A stretch of 64,000 bases of DNA from Chryseobacterium sp. POL2 (GTDB lineage: Bacteria > Bacteroidota > Bacteroidia > Flavobacteriales > Weeksellaceae). The notes under the pieces are model-generated. The model did not search any database and was not told the DNA's origin. It worked only from the letters and a program-made list of their open reading frames with translations. The position numbers were made by a program, and so were the translations under genes. Location: positions 744,001 through 808,000 of the forward strand of contig NZ_CP049298.1 of NCBI RefSeq assembly GCF_011058315.1, given 5' to 3'. Of this stretch, positions 6,602 to 15,352 are shown piece by piece (within the stretch, counting starts at the first letter, position 1; the number at the start of each line of letters is the position of its first letter).

Positions 6602-7984
6602 TTATCCTTTTGCGTAAAACTCAAAGAAATACGGAATACTTTCAATGCCTTTATAATAATTGTAAAGGCCGTAATGTTCGTTGGGTGAGTGGATTGCATC
6701 CGAATCTAGACCAAAGCCCATTAACACAGATTTTGCGCCCAACACTTTTTCGAATAATGAAGTAATCGGAATACTTCCACCACTTCTGTAAGGAAGAACT
6801 TCTTTACCGAAAGCTTTCTCCATCGCTTTTTTCGCTGCTTGGAATTCTTTGGTATCACTCTCTAGCACGTAAGGCATTCCACCGTGATGTGGTGTTACTT
6901 TTACTTTTACGCTTTTCGGAGCGATTTTCTCGAAATACTTCGTGAATTTTTCTGTGATTTCTTCAGGGGTTTGATTCGGTACCAAACGCATCGAGATTTT
7001 AGCAAAAGCTTTAGAAGCGATTACCGTTTTGGCGCCTTCGCCTGTGTAACCTCCCCAAATTCCGTTAACATCTAAAGTCGGACGAATAGAGGCTCTTTCT
7101 AAAGTCGTATATCCTTCTTCCCCTTGAATATCGTTTAAACCAATTGATTTTTTATATGCTTCTGGATCGTCTTTCAATTTGTTCATTTCTTTACGATCTT
7201 CATCAGAAACCACCAAAACATTGTCGTAGAAACCATCAATGGTGATATGGCCTTTATCATCGATAAGATCGCCAATCATTTTTGACAATACATTAATCGG
7301 GTTAGGCACTGCTCCACCATAAAGTCCAGAGTGCAAATCTCTGTTTGGCCCTTCCACTTCTACTTCTACATAACTAAGACCTCTAAGTCCCGTAGTTACC
7401 GTAGGTTGATCAACCGAATAAATATGCGTGTCTGAAATTAAAATAACATCACATTTTAGTTTTTCTTTATTCTCTTCCAGGAAATCGGCTAAACTTGCAG
7501 AACCCACTTCTTCTTCCCCTTCAATTATGAATTTAACATTACACGGCAACGTATTGGTTTTCATCATCGCTTCGAAAGCTTTCACATGCATAAAGAACTG
7601 ACCTTTGTCATCGGCAGAACCTCTTGCGAAAATTGCTCCGTCTGGGTGTAACTCCGTTTTTTTAACCACTGGCTCAAAAGGATCGCTTGTCCATAATTCT
7701 AACGGATCCGCTGGCTGCACATCATAATGCCCGTACACCAAAACAGTAGGCAACGCTGGATCGATGATTTTTTCGCCATAAGCCACGGGATAGCCTTTGG
7801 TTTTTAATACTTCAACATTATCCGCGCCTGCTTTTTTTAAATGTCCTGCAACAGTGTCAGCACATTTCAAAACCTCTTCTTTGTAAGCTGGATCAGCAGA
7901 GATGGAAGCTATTCTTAGCACATCAAACAATTCGTCTAAAAAACGTTGTTTATTTTCTTGAATATAATTTTGAGTTTCGTTCAT
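6602..7984 (-). CDS. M20 family dipeptidase
   Basis: A 460-aa metallopeptidase of the M20 (carboxypeptidase-like) family. The five metal ligands of the two-zinc site are visible: His in VYGHYDVQP (near residue 87), Asp in FARGSADDKGQ (near 120), the paired glutamates in IEGEEEVGS (near 155), Asp in LISDTHIY (near 183) and His in DAIHSPNEH (near 438). The lid/dimerisation insert lies between about 200 and 350. Enzymes of this group (DapE/CNDP-like) cleave dipeptides or related amides in the cytoplasm. No signal peptide is visible. It is a single transcription unit, with a terminator right after the stop. Length fits the family. Confidence 0.93.
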   Translation of the reverse strand: MNETQNYIQENKQRFLDELFDVLRIASISADPAYKEEVLKCADTVAGHLKKAGADNVEVLKTKGYPVAYGEKIIDPALPTVLVYGHYDVQPADPLELWTSDPFEPVVKKTELHPDGAIFARGSADDKGQFFMHVKAFEAMMKTNTLPCNVKFIIEGEEEVGSASLADFLEENKEKLKCDVILISDTHIYSVDQPTVTTGLRGLSYVEVEVEGPNRDLHSGLYGGAVPNPINVLSKMIGDLIDDKGHITIDGFYDNVLVVSDEDRKEMNKLKDDPEAYKKSIGLNDIQGEEGYTTLERASIRPTLDVNGIWGGYTGEGAKTVIASKAFAKISMRLVPNQTPEEITEKFTKYFEKIAPKSVKVKVTPHHGGMPYVLESDTKEFQAAKKAMEKAFGKEVLPYRSGGSIPITSLFEKVLGAKSVLMGFGLDSDAIHSPNEHYGLYNYYKGIESIPYFFEFYAKG

Positions 7985-8004
7985 TTTAGAAAATTTGAAA
8001 TTAA

Positions 8005-8040
8005 AATATATAAAAAATGTCTCACAAGACGTAAGACATT
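8005..8040 (-). terminator. Terminator of the small lipoprotein gene
   Basis: On the minus strand AATGTCT (8040-8034) pairs with AGACATT (8023-8017), followed by TTTTTATATATTTT. It lies 23 nt beyond the stop of the lipoprotein gene. Confidence 0.75.
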
Positions 8041-8062
8041 ATATGCTTTTAACAGTATTTTA

Positions 8063-8299
8063 TTAATTTGCTTTTACAGTATCAACTTTTGCAGCAGGCA
8101 TTTCCTCAACAGCAGCAGTTTGTACTGGAGCCGCTTTTGTTGTATCAACCACTGCTTTGTAAGTTCCTTTTGGTGCGTTAGGATCATCATATCTCACCAC
8201 ATCGTCGGTTTTCTTAACACGACCTTTGTTACCGCCTTCTGGCAAACTACAAGATACTATAACTAAAGCTGAAGCCAATAATAAAACTGATTTTTTCAT
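8063..8299 (-). CDS. Small secreted lipoprotein, unknown function
   Basis: The start at 8299 gives 78 aa beginning MKKSVLLLASALVIVSC: a basic N end, a hydrophobic core and a lipobox ending in Cys17. The mature part is short, hydrophilic and Ala/Val/Thr/Lys-rich (KAVVDTTKAAPVQTAAVEEM), without a recognisable domain, and is probably disordered. An in-frame extension upstream to 8320 would spoil the signal peptide. A strong consensus promoter lies directly upstream and a terminator downstream, so it is a well-defined single-gene unit that may be highly expressed. Function unknown. Confidence 0.8.
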   Translation of the reverse strand: MKKSVLLLASALVIVSCSLPEGGNKGRVKKTDDVVRYDDPNAPKGTYKAVVDTTKAAPVQTAAVEEMPAAKVDTVKAN

Positions 8300-8317
8300 T
8301 CTTAAAAATTTAAAGTT

Positions 8318-8348
8318 CAAAATTAATAAAACTAGCCGTCACAACAAA
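8318..8348 (-). promoter_or_regulatory. Consensus Bacteroidota promoter of the small lipoprotein gene
   Basis: On the minus strand TTTG (8348-8345) and TAATTTTG (8325-8318) are separated by 19 nt, matching the known -33 TTTG / -7 TAnnTTTG pattern of this phylum. The expected start site gives a leader of roughly 15 nt before the ATG at 8299. Confidence 0.7.
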
Positions 8349-8387
8349 ATAAAAGCACGAAATTTATTCAGGTTTTAAATAACCTCT

Positions 8388-9542
8388 TTACGCATCCAAA
8401 CTTCTGAGAATAATTTTCCCTTTTTGACTTTGCGTAAATATTAAATATTGATTTCCACCATCTTTTATTTTGTATTTCTTTTTGATGTCGTCGGGCGACA
8501 AAGGATGGTTTTTTGAAATGATATTGTATTTTGAATTTTTCTCAATCTGTTTGGCATCTATTTTTTCAATGTTTAAAATTCGACCTGGAAAATTTTTCAC
8601 CAATATTTCAGAAGTATAAAAATGGGTATTGGGATGAAGTTTTGTCAAATTAAATGCTTTTGAAATTAAATTAAAAGCGCCCGATTTCAAAATCGAATTG
8701 TTCGGAATGTACAGATAATTGGAAGTTTCGCCGAAACTTGCGTGACTGCGTTTTTCATCATCAATATTAAATGTAAAAACCGCTTCGTTGCTTTCCAGAT
8801 TAATGCAAGAGCATTGTATTTCTTTGTAAGAATGTTGCGGTTCTATAACAACCAACAATTCTTTAACGTCGTTTTTGACAGCGATAATCTGGATTTCAGT
8901 TATGTTTTTCAAAACCGAAATCAAGTAGGAAATATCAATTAATGGTGATAATTTAACAACTATTTTCTTCCCGACTTCATTCAATACATCTTGAATTTCT
9001 AATAAATTTGGCGACAAATCTTCTAGTAAAAATTTCTTTTTCAGTTGCTGGTCGCGTCGCGCTGGATCGAGATAAATAACATCAAATTGACTTTGATTTT
9101 TGGACAAAAAAGTTTCTAAACTTTCATTGATAAACTTAGCTTTTCGATCAAAAACAGTCCAGTTGTGTTCTACGATTTTAATCAAACTTTCGTTCTGCTC
9201 AACCAAAGTAACTTGCTCAAAATTTTGAGACAAAAAATAAGCATCAATTCCAAAACCGCAAGTCAAATCAATAAAACTTTTTCCTTGCAACAATTGCGCT
9301 TTGTAAACGGCTGTTGATTGTGACGAAGCCTGCTCCAGATTAAGATTTGGAGGGAAAATTATTCCCTCTTTTTTTAAAAATGGAAACTTTTTTTCGGCCA
9401 CTTTTTTGCCTTTTATTTGCTGAACAATTTCGTGCATCGAAATCCCATCAAAAGGGGATTTTTTCAACAATAAAGAATGCAAATCTGCGTGGAGATTTGC
9501 ATTAATATAATATTGTATGTCTTTATTTAAAATAGTCTGCAT
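8388..9542 (-). CDS. THUMP-like domain class I SAM-dependent methyltransferase
   Basis: A 384-aa protein. Residues about 80-200 form a class I methyltransferase fold with the SAM-binding motif FIDLTCGFGIDAYFL (near 90) and the motif YLDPARRDQ (near 155) in the catalytic position. The C-terminal part (from about 300, NFPGRILNIEKI and KYNIISKNHPLSPDDIKKKY) matches the THUMP-like domain found after such methyltransferases in Bacteroidota, which suggests an RNA substrate; the exact site is unknown. The ATG overlaps the stop of the preceding mutase gene by one base, so the genes are translationally coupled. It is the last gene of the udk operon. Confidence 0.85.
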   Translation of the reverse strand: MQTILNKDIQYYINANLHADLHSLLLKKSPFDGISMHEIVQQIKGKKVAEKKFPFLKKEGIIFPPNLNLEQASSQSTAVYKAQLLQGKSFIDLTCGFGIDAYFLSQNFEQVTLVEQNESLIKIVEHNWTVFDRKAKFINESLETFLSKNQSQFDVIYLDPARRDQQLKKKFLLEDLSPNLLEIQDVLNEVGKKIVVKLSPLIDISYLISVLKNITEIQIIAVKNDVKELLVVIEPQHSYKEIQCSCINLESNEAVFTFNIDDEKRSHASFGETSNYLYIPNNSILKSGAFNLISKAFNLTKLHPNTHFYTSEILVKNFPGRILNIEKIDAKQIEKNSKYNIISKNHPLSPDDIKKKYKIKDGGNQYLIFTQSQKGKIILRSLDA

Positions 9543-10702
9543 TATTCAAACATTTCTGCCCAACGCACTGCTTTTATTTCGTTTTTATTATAAAGATCAG
9601 CAACCGATTTTGTAATATCAAGTTTTGGATAAAGATTGACACCAATTAATTTAATTTTACCTTCTTCCACCCAAGATTGCTCTTTTGTTGCTTGGTTAAA
9701 AATAAGTTCTTGGATTTTCCCTGACGCAATAGATTTTGTAAAACCTCCGTTTTGCTCAATGTTTAGGAATAAAGTCCACGTTTTTTCTGACAATTGTCTG
9801 GTAATATCTTCGATAACATAACTGCCAGAAGTCGCGTCCTCAAAGACATTGATGATACTTTCGTAAGCCAAAACAATCATCTGTTTGAACGAAACTTCTT
9901 CCGAAAGTTTGCTTTGATTATTTATTTTGAAATTGTTTGCAAAAACAGCATCGGCTCCACCAATCATGGCTGCCGATAATTCTAAAGTTGAACGAATTAA
10001 ATTGTTTTCTTCATCATTATTAGCTTTGTTTCTAAAACTTGTTTCAGCAAAAATATATGGGAATAAATTAAGTCCGTATTCTTTTGACAATTGATTAAAC
10101 AAATATTTGAAAGCGCGGATTTTTCCGATTTCTAAAAAATATTGATAACCAACTGCAAAACGGAAACTTAGTTTATCTAAAATTTCGGCACCGAATTCTT
10201 CTACCAAATCTTTGGTTTTCGCTAATGCGATTGCCAACTGCTGAACCAAAGAAGCGCCAGCATTTTGATAAATTGTAAGGTCAACACCGATATTTCTTTT
10301 GAAATTTTGATTTAATAGATATTGTGCTAATTCTACATTAATGCTTGCATCTGCATTGAAAACATCCACCAAAGAGATATATTGATTGGACGCGTCCTGA
10401 CTAATGTTTTTCGCCAAAACAGCATTGGTGAAAAACAAAATTTTCTCAGCAACTTTTACATCTTCATCAATCAAAAATGCATAAGCATCTTCTTCTAAAG
10501 TCTCGTTATATTTTGCGACAAGATGTGTGCTTTCTTCTAGTCTTGGAAGTTTTGGCGCTGCTGGATTTGTATTATCGTAATAAGGTTTTACGATAATATC
10601 TTCAAGATTTTCTTTAATTAATATTGAATAAATATCTTCGGTTTTCAATTGTTTTTGTACCAATTGTTCCCAATCCTGAAGACTAATTTTTGGAAATTCC
10701 AT
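9542..10702 (-). CDS. Methylmalonyl-CoA mutase, small (beta) subunit-like, without cobalamin domain
   Basis: A 386-aa protein related to the barrel domain of the small, non-catalytic subunit of methylmalonyl-CoA mutase (FPKISLQDWEQLVQKQLK at the start, IKPYYDN-type strand, FRFAVGYQYFLEIGKIRAFK near 185, ETSFRNKANNDEENNLIRST near 222). Compared with the usual small subunit (about 600 aa with a degenerate C-terminal cobalamin-like domain) it is shortened, and no DxHxxG cobalamin motif is seen. Its partner would be the catalytic large subunit, which is not in this window. It is packed between the DivIC-like gene (2-nt gap) and the THUMP-like gene (1-nt overlap). The mutase interconverts succinyl-CoA and methylmalonyl-CoA. 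Confidence 0.82.
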   Translation of the reverse strand: MEFPKISLQDWEQLVQKQLKTEDIYSILIKENLEDIIVKPYYDNTNPAAPKLPRLEESTHLVAKYNETLEEDAYAFLIDEDVKVAEKILFFTNAVLAKNISQDASNQYISLVDVFNADASINVELAQYLLNQNFKRNIGVDLTIYQNAGASLVQQLAIALAKTKDLVEEFGAEILDKLSFRFAVGYQYFLEIGKIRAFKYLFNQLSKEYGLNLFPYIFAETSFRNKANNDEENNLIRSTLELSAAMIGGADAVFANNFKINNQSKLSEEVSFKQMIVLAYESIINVFEDATSGSYVIEDITRQLSEKTWTLFLNIEQNGGFTKSIASGKIQELIFNQATKEQSWVEEGKIKLIGVNLYPKLDITKSVADLYNKNEIKAVRWAEMFE

Positions 10703-10704
10703 GT

Positions 10705-11055
10705 TTACTTTTTATCAATTGTTGTACTGTCTGCTACGAGAATAAAAATTTCTTCATTTGGTTTTTTCATAAAGTAATTTTCGCGTGCATACTTTTCTTT
10801 CTCATCTTTATTATTCATGAGTTTTTTGAAGAATGCATCATTTTTCTCGTATTCATTTTTATAATAATCAAGTTGGTGTTCATACTTTTTGATGTCACCA
10901 TTTAGTTCATTAACAACCAAAAAAGAGGTGTTATCAAAGAATATCATCCATACAAAAAACATCATCAAAGTGATGGTATATTTGTTAAGAATGTAAGATC
11001 TAACAAAAGTAAATCCTGTTGATTTTTTCTTGATATCTTTGATAAGTTCTTTCAT
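10705..11055 (-). CDS. Septum formation initiator family protein (FtsB/DivIC-like)
   Basis: A 116-aa bitopic membrane protein: a basic cytoplasmic N end (residues 1-27), one transmembrane helix (ITLMMFFVWMIFF, about 28-41), and a periplasmic coiled coil (LNGDIKKYEHQLDYYKNEYE, about 52-71) followed by EKYARENYFMKKPNEEIFIL, the typical ending of the FtsB/DivIC family. These proteins join FtsL and FtsQ/DivIB in the divisome. The start codon overlaps the udk stop by one base and the mutase gene follows after 2 nt. The operon context with udk is typical for Flavobacteriia from memory. Confidence 0.88.
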   Translation of the reverse strand: MKELIKDIKKKSTGFTFVRSYILNKYTITLMMFFVWMIFFDNTSFLVVNELNGDIKKYEHQLDYYKNEYEKNDAFFKKLMNNKDEKEKYARENYFMKKPNEEIFILVADSTTIDKK

Positions 11056-11666
11056 TATTTCTTCAGAGAATTGTTAATAACCGTTGTCAGAAAATCTATC
11101 GCTACTGTATTGTTTTTCATATTCGGCACGATAAGATCCGCTTCATTTTTTGATGGTTCGATAAACTCCTGATGCATTGGCTTTAGCGTTGTTTGGTAAC
11201 GGTGAAGCACTTCTTGCAAATCTCTTCCGCGCTCTTGTGTATCGCGACGAATTCTACGTATAAGTCTTTCGTCAGAATCTGTATGAACAAATACTTTAAG
11301 ATCATATTCTTTAAGAAGATCTTTATTGGTCAACACCAAAATACCTTCTACAATCAACACATCTTTGGGTTCTACCAAAACATGATCTCCCGTTCTGGAA
11401 TGTGTTACAAACGAGTAAACAGGTTGTTCTATGGCTTGGTTATTTTTTAGCGCACGAACATGTTGTGTTAACAATTCGAAATCTATAGACTTCGGATGAT
11501 CGTAGTTTAAAGCTTCGCGTTCTGTTAAAGTTAAATGTGGATTATCGTGATAATAATTGTCCTGCGAGAGAACGTTAACGCCTTCTACATTAAGCTGTTG
11601 AAGAATTTTGTTAACGACTGTGGTTTTTCCAGATCCTGTTCCTCCGGCAATTCCAATGACAAGCAT
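11055..11666 (-). CDS. udk: Uridine kinase
   Basis: A 203-aa kinase that phosphorylates uridine and cytidine with ATP or GTP in the pyrimidine salvage pathway. The Walker A motif GIAGGTGSGKTTVVNK is at residues 5-20, the substrate-binding region SQDNYYHD near 35 and NYDHPKSIDFELL near 54, and DVLIVEGILVL near 102 is the conserved core strand; RRIRRDTQERGRDLQEVLHR near 135 is the lid. Length is normal (about 205 aa). It is the first gene of the four-gene operon udk, divIC-like, mutase, methyltransferase, and shares its last base with the next start codon. The nucleoside transporter at 1.4-2.8 kb could supply substrate, though it is not linked in transcription. Confidence 0.95.
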   Translation of the reverse strand: MLVIGIAGGTGSGKTTVVNKILQQLNVEGVNVLSQDNYYHDNPHLTLTEREALNYDHPKSIDFELLTQHVRALKNNQAIEQPVYSFVTHSRTGDHVLVEPKDVLIVEGILVLTNKDLLKEYDLKVFVHTDSDERLIRRIRRDTQERGRDLQEVLHRYQTTLKPMHQEFIEPSKNEADLIVPNMKNNTVAIDFLTTVINNSLKK

Positions 11667-11751
11667 ATTTTGATTTTTTACAAATTTAATTTAAAAATCA
11701 CATTCAGCACAAAAGAAATAGCTACAAAAAACATGATTTTACGTACAAAAA

Positions 11752-12378
11752 TTAGTTCTCTTTCGGTGAAATTCCTAAAACATAATAAACAACTGCCAAA
11801 ACTCTTGCTAAAAATTCTCGGGTATGATTTCTATAAAAGCTTTCATTTTTAGTAACATCTTGGGCATCAAATCCCAAAGCATTCATATTATTATTTCGTG
11901 CAAAAAACAAAGCTCTTAGATTATGAAAACCTTGTGAAACGATAATCACATTCGACTGTTTATAAATATCTTTGCAACGCAAAATACTTTTGTGGGTGTT
12001 AAAACCTTTTGGATCTTCGATGATAATTTCTGGTGGGACACCTTCTGTATAGACCAAAAATTTTTTCATTGCGGCTGGCTCATCATAATTCTTACTTTTC
12101 TCACCACTTACGATGATTTTTTTAATTTTTCCATGATGATACAAAGTCCCTACAGCAGCCATTCTTGCGGTGAAATAAGGATTTGCAAAACCCGATCTCA
12201 TTTTGGGAGATGTCCCAAGAACCAAAGCGCTTTCGCGAGGTGGCACTTTGCTAATTTTGGTATACGTCCTTCCACTGGTTAATGCGAATACCCAGAAATT
12301 TGCTAAAATCATCAGCAAAAAAATCAGTTCAAGGCTAACAAAAATAGTCTTGAAAAAAGATTTTATAAACTTCAACAT
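11752..12378 (-). CDS. SanA/YdcF-like DUF218 membrane protein
   Basis: A 208-aa protein with one N-terminal transmembrane helix (FVSLELIFLLMILANFWVF, about residues 13-31) and a DUF218 domain: ESALVLGTSP near 49, KIKKIIVSGEKS near 83, DEPAAMKKFLVYTEGVPPEI near 99, and FNTHKSILRCKDI near 125 followed by VIIVSQGFHNLRALFFAR near 144. E. coli SanA, the vancomycin high-temperature exclusion protein, is the closest named relative; the family acts at the cell envelope with unclear chemistry. It lies 85 nt upstream of udk, so it may or may not belong to the same transcript. Confidence 0.87.
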   Translation of the reverse strand: MLKFIKSFFKTIFVSLELIFLLMILANFWVFALTSGRTYTKISKVPPRESALVLGTSPKMRSGFANPYFTARMAAVGTLYHHGKIKKIIVSGEKSKNYDEPAAMKKFLVYTEGVPPEIIIEDPKGFNTHKSILRCKDIYKQSNVIIVSQGFHNLRALFFARNNNMNALGFDAQDVTKNESFYRNHTREFLARVLAVVYYVLGISPKEN

Positions 12379-12452
12379 ACAAAGGATCCGCTAGACGTCA
12401 TTTTTTTTGAAGGAGTGAATTTAACTATAATTTTTTAAAAATGAAAAAATTA

Positions 12453-13586
12453 TTAATCCATTAAATCAAAATCCAAAAATAAATCTTGACTCATCGCAAA
12501 GGCAGAACATGGCAAAATTTTGGACTGTGACAACTCTTTATCTGTCAAATATTCATTTTCTTCCATCTCGACTTCGCCTTTTTCCAGTTTACAAATACAA
12601 CTTCCGCACACGCCAGATTTACAAGAATACGGTACATTAATCCCCATTCCTAAAAGTTGTTGCAGGATTTTCCCTTTATTATTTTTCAAAATAATATCGT
12701 CTTTTATAAGATGATTGTATTTTATTTTCACCTTAATATTTTCGATTATCGGGAAAGCTTTTTCTTGCGGATAAATATTGTCGTTAAAAGATTCGAACAA
12801 TTCAAAATGAATGTCGCGTTTTGGGATTCCATTATTATAACAGGCATTTGCGACAGATTTTATCATATCGCCAGGACCACAAATCACCACTTTGTCCGTA
12901 GAATCCCAAATTGTTGACTCGTCATCTTCGTCGTCCAAATGCAGAATTTGATTAATAATAAGTTTGACTTTTTTTTCGTCTAAACGCCCTTCTAAAAGTG
13001 GATTATTAAGCTTTTGGCGGGAGAAAAAATAATAGACAAAAAAACGATCTGCATGGTCTTTCTGGAGTTGCTTTAACTCATCAAAAAAAATAATATCCTC
13101 TTTGGTTTTGTTGCTATAAAAGAGAAAAATCCTTGTCCTAGGCTCTTGATACAAAAGATTTTTTATGTGACTGAAAATTGGCGTAATCCCAATCCCTGCA
13201 GCAAAAGCTAAAATACTTCTTTTCTCATGCGGTTTTATGATCAAACTAAATCGACCTTGTGGCGGACTTACCAAAATCTCATCGCCAACTTGATAATTTT
13301 GGTACAAAGCATTGGCAGAACTTTCTGAAGATTTTATTTTAACGGCCACTTCAAAATTTGACTCGTTTGGGGAAGTAGTAATGGAGTAATCATTAATTAT
13401 TTCGTGCTGATTTTCATTAAACTTCAAAGCAACATACTGTCCTGATTGATAACCGAATACAGCCTTCTTATCTTCAGGAATACCGAAACCTAATAGAAAA
13501 CTATCTTTGGTCAAGTCCATTTTTTTAACTATTTTTAACCGATAAAACCGAGGCTGGTTACCAACTGATAATACTTGTTCTGTCAT
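12453..13586 (-). CDS. PaaE-like ferredoxin:NAD(P)H oxidoreductase with C-terminal 2Fe-2S domain
   Basis: About 377 aa. The first ~230 residues are a ferredoxin-reductase module: FAD-binding INDYSITTSP, and NAD(P)-binding LAFAAGIGITPIFSHI with VVICGPGDMIKSV. The C-terminal ~90 residues are a plant-type ferredoxin with cluster ligands in YSCKSGVCGSCICKLEKG and a fourth Cys in ILPCSAFAMS. This layout is that of PaaE, reductase of phenylacetyl-CoA epoxidase, but no paaABCD genes are nearby, so the electron acceptor is unknown. The ATG at 13586 is preferred over 13604 because a -7-like TAATTTTG lies at 13592-13599 between them, which would put the transcript start downstream of the first ATG. It is divergent from the thioredoxin-like gene. 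Confidence 0.85.
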   Translation of the reverse strand: MTEQVLSVGNQPRFYRLKIVKKMDLTKDSFLLGFGIPEDKKAVFGYQSGQYVALKFNENQHEIINDYSITTSPNESNFEVAVKIKSSESSANALYQNYQVGDEILVSPPQGRFSLIIKPHEKRSILAFAAGIGITPIFSHIKNLLYQEPRTRIFLFYSNKTKEDIIFFDELKQLQKDHADRFFVYYFFSRQKLNNPLLEGRLDEKKVKLIINQILHLDDEDDESTIWDSTDKVVICGPGDMIKSVANACYNNGIPKRDIHFELFESFNDNIYPQEKAFPIIENIKVKIKYNHLIKDDIILKNNKGKILQQLLGMGINVPYSCKSGVCGSCICKLEKGEVEMEENEYLTDKELSQSKILPCSAFAMSQDLFLDFDLMD

Positions 13587-13665
13587 AGCCTCAAAATTAA
13601 TCAAAAATTATCAAAGTATAATTTCAAAAAATCAACAACAACCGAGTTTAATCAATAGAAAATAA

Positions 13666-14301
13666 ATGAAAAAATACGTCTTAGGTCTTATTTTAGGAAC
13701 ATCTTTAATCGCATGTAAAAATGATAAAGATTTGAAGTTTGAAAACAAAAACAACGCAGAAGATTCTTTAGCAATTGACAGTACACAAGAAGTTGATTCT
13801 CTTGGTGCGCATCGAGAATTACTAGAATTAACACCTGAAAAAATTCCTACTTTGCTATCTGCAAAAACCAATGATACGCTGTATGTAACCAACTTCTTTG
13901 CGACCTGGTGCCAACCTTGTATGATAGAAATTCCGCATTTCAAAGAAAAAATGGAACAATTAAAAGATCAACCTGTTAAATTCACTTTTGTAAGTCTGGA
14001 TAACAAGTCGGATTGGCCAACACAAGTTAGCGATTTCGCTGATGAATACGGACTTCGCAACAATATCGTTTTGTTAGATGGCAGTCTTTTGACACCCGAA
14101 TTCTTCTCTCAAAATTTTGACACTTGGAATGGAGAAGCTATTCCTTTCACCTTGATGCGTCGCGGAAATATGGTGGACGAATATATGGGCTCAATGAAAA
14201 AGGAAGAAATAAATGCCAAGATTGATAAGATGATGGCTGCCAATTTCACTCCAAATATTAATGAGCAAAAAGAAAAAAATAAAATTACTGGCAAAAAATA
14301 A
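13666..14301 (+). CDS. TlpA/thioredoxin-like lipoprotein
   Basis: A 211-aa lipoprotein. The signal peptide MKKYVLGLILGTSLIAC ends with a lipidated Cys17, followed by a polar linker. From about residue 60 a thioredoxin fold is visible: strand TLYVTNFFATWC, active site WCQPC (Cys at about 84 and 87), and later EAIPFTLMRRG with the cis-Pro. Periplasmic TlpA-type proteins reduce or isomerise disulfides and usually receive electrons from DsbD or CcdA. The last ~25 residues are a charged, probably disordered tail. The neighbours do not suggest a specific partner. A terminator follows. Confidence 0.88.
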   Translation: MKKYVLGLILGTSLIACKNDKDLKFENKNNAEDSLAIDSTQEVDSLGAHRELLELTPEKIPTLLSAKTNDTLYVTNFFATWCQPCMIEIPHFKEKMEQLKDQPVKFTFVSLDNKSDWPTQVSDFADEYGLRNNIVLLDGSLLTPEFFSQNFDTWNGEAIPFTLMRRGNMVDEYMGSMKKEEINAKIDKMMAANFTPNINEQKEKNKITGKK

Positions 14302-14305
14302 TCTA

Positions 14306-14340
14306 AAAAAGGTATCCAATTGGATGTCTTTTCTTTTTAA
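14306..14340 (+). terminator. Terminator of the thioredoxin-like lipoprotein gene
   Basis: AAAAGGTATCCAA and TTGGATGTCTTTT form a stem with two weak positions, followed by a T-rich tail. Confidence 0.7.
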
Positions 14341-14371
14341 ATAATCGTATTTTTGGCATTCAAAATTAAGT

Positions 14372-15352
14372 ATGGCAAAAGGCTTTGGAATTCTCGGTAT
14401 TGTTTTAGGCATCGGCATTCTTGTGGCGGTAGTTGTTAATCTTAATATCGGATATATCCCATTAGAATTATCGGATTTTTTCGATAAAACTGCTGACAAT
14501 TCTGCGATCGCAGACATCCGTATCAATCGTGTTTTGGCCATGCTTTTAGCAGGTATATCCATCCCAAGTAGTGGATTTTTATTACAAGAATATTTTAAAA
14601 ACCCTTTAGCAGGACCAGATGTCTTAGGCATAACATCGGTATCGAGTTTGGCAGTGGCTTGTTTTATTTTTTTTTCACAATCTTGGATAATGCCAGATTT
14701 TATACAAAATAGCTTCATCAGCATATCAGCCATTGGCGGTAGCTTGATTTTAATGCTTGTTTTAATTTTGTTTTCAAAACGTTTTCAAAATGCTTCTTTC
14801 ATTATTATTTTTGGATTTTTAATTTCAGCTTTGGCAGGCGCAGTTGTCAGCATTTTACAATTTTATGTCGAAAGTCAAAGCCTGAAAAACTATATTTTAT
14901 GGTCTTTTGGAGCGAATAATAATGCAAGTCGAGATCAACTTTTAATTTTGTTTTTATTTGTTGTGCTGGGCTTATTTTTTAGTTTTAAATCTATAAAACC
15001 TTTGATGGGAAATGCTTTCGGCGCGGCTTATGCAAAAAGTCTAGGTGTTAATCTAGATCGACTGAAATACACAATCATCATCGCCACATCTTTGCTATCA
15101 GCTTCTGTCACAGCTTTTCTTGGTCCTATATTGTTTGTTGGAATTGTTGTTCCACATTTTTGCAGATTACTTTATAATCCATCAAAACTTTGGCACCAAT
15201 GGATTCTGAATATGATTTTAGGCATTTTTATCATGCTTAGTTTTTCAGTTTTAGCAGAATTAACGCAATTTCCTATCAATATCATAACATCAATTATTGG
15301 CATTCCTGTCATCCTTTTAATGCTTGTCAAACAATCTAAAAATCTAGCGTAA
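14372..15352 (+). CDS. FecCD-family ABC transporter permease
   Basis: A 326-aa polytopic membrane protein with nine to ten helices and the motifs of the BtuC/FecCD/FhuB family: IRINRVLAMLLAGISIPSSG (near residue 51), FKNPLAGPDVLGITSVSSLA (near 75), LGPILFVGIVVPHFCRLL (near 255, the ATPase-coupling loop) and FPINIITSIIGIPVILLML at the end. Such permeases carry ferric siderophores, heme or cobalamin across the inner membrane. The ATPase gene overlaps the stop by one base. No substrate-binding protein or TonB-dependent receptor is adjacent, so the substrate is open; cobalamin would be useful for the mutase at 9.5 kb, but that is only a guess. Confidence 0.92.
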   Translation: MAKGFGILGIVLGIGILVAVVVNLNIGYIPLELSDFFDKTADNSAIADIRINRVLAMLLAGISIPSSGFLLQEYFKNPLAGPDVLGITSVSSLAVACFIFFSQSWIMPDFIQNSFISISAIGGSLILMLVLILFSKRFQNASFIIIFGFLISALAGAVVSILQFYVESQSLKNYILWSFGANNNASRDQLLILFLFVVLGLFFSFKSIKPLMGNAFGAAYAKSLGVNLDRLKYTIIIATSLLSASVTAFLGPILFVGIVVPHFCRLLYNPSKLWHQWILNMILGIFIMLSFSVLAELTQFPINIITSIIGIPVILLMLVKQSKNLA

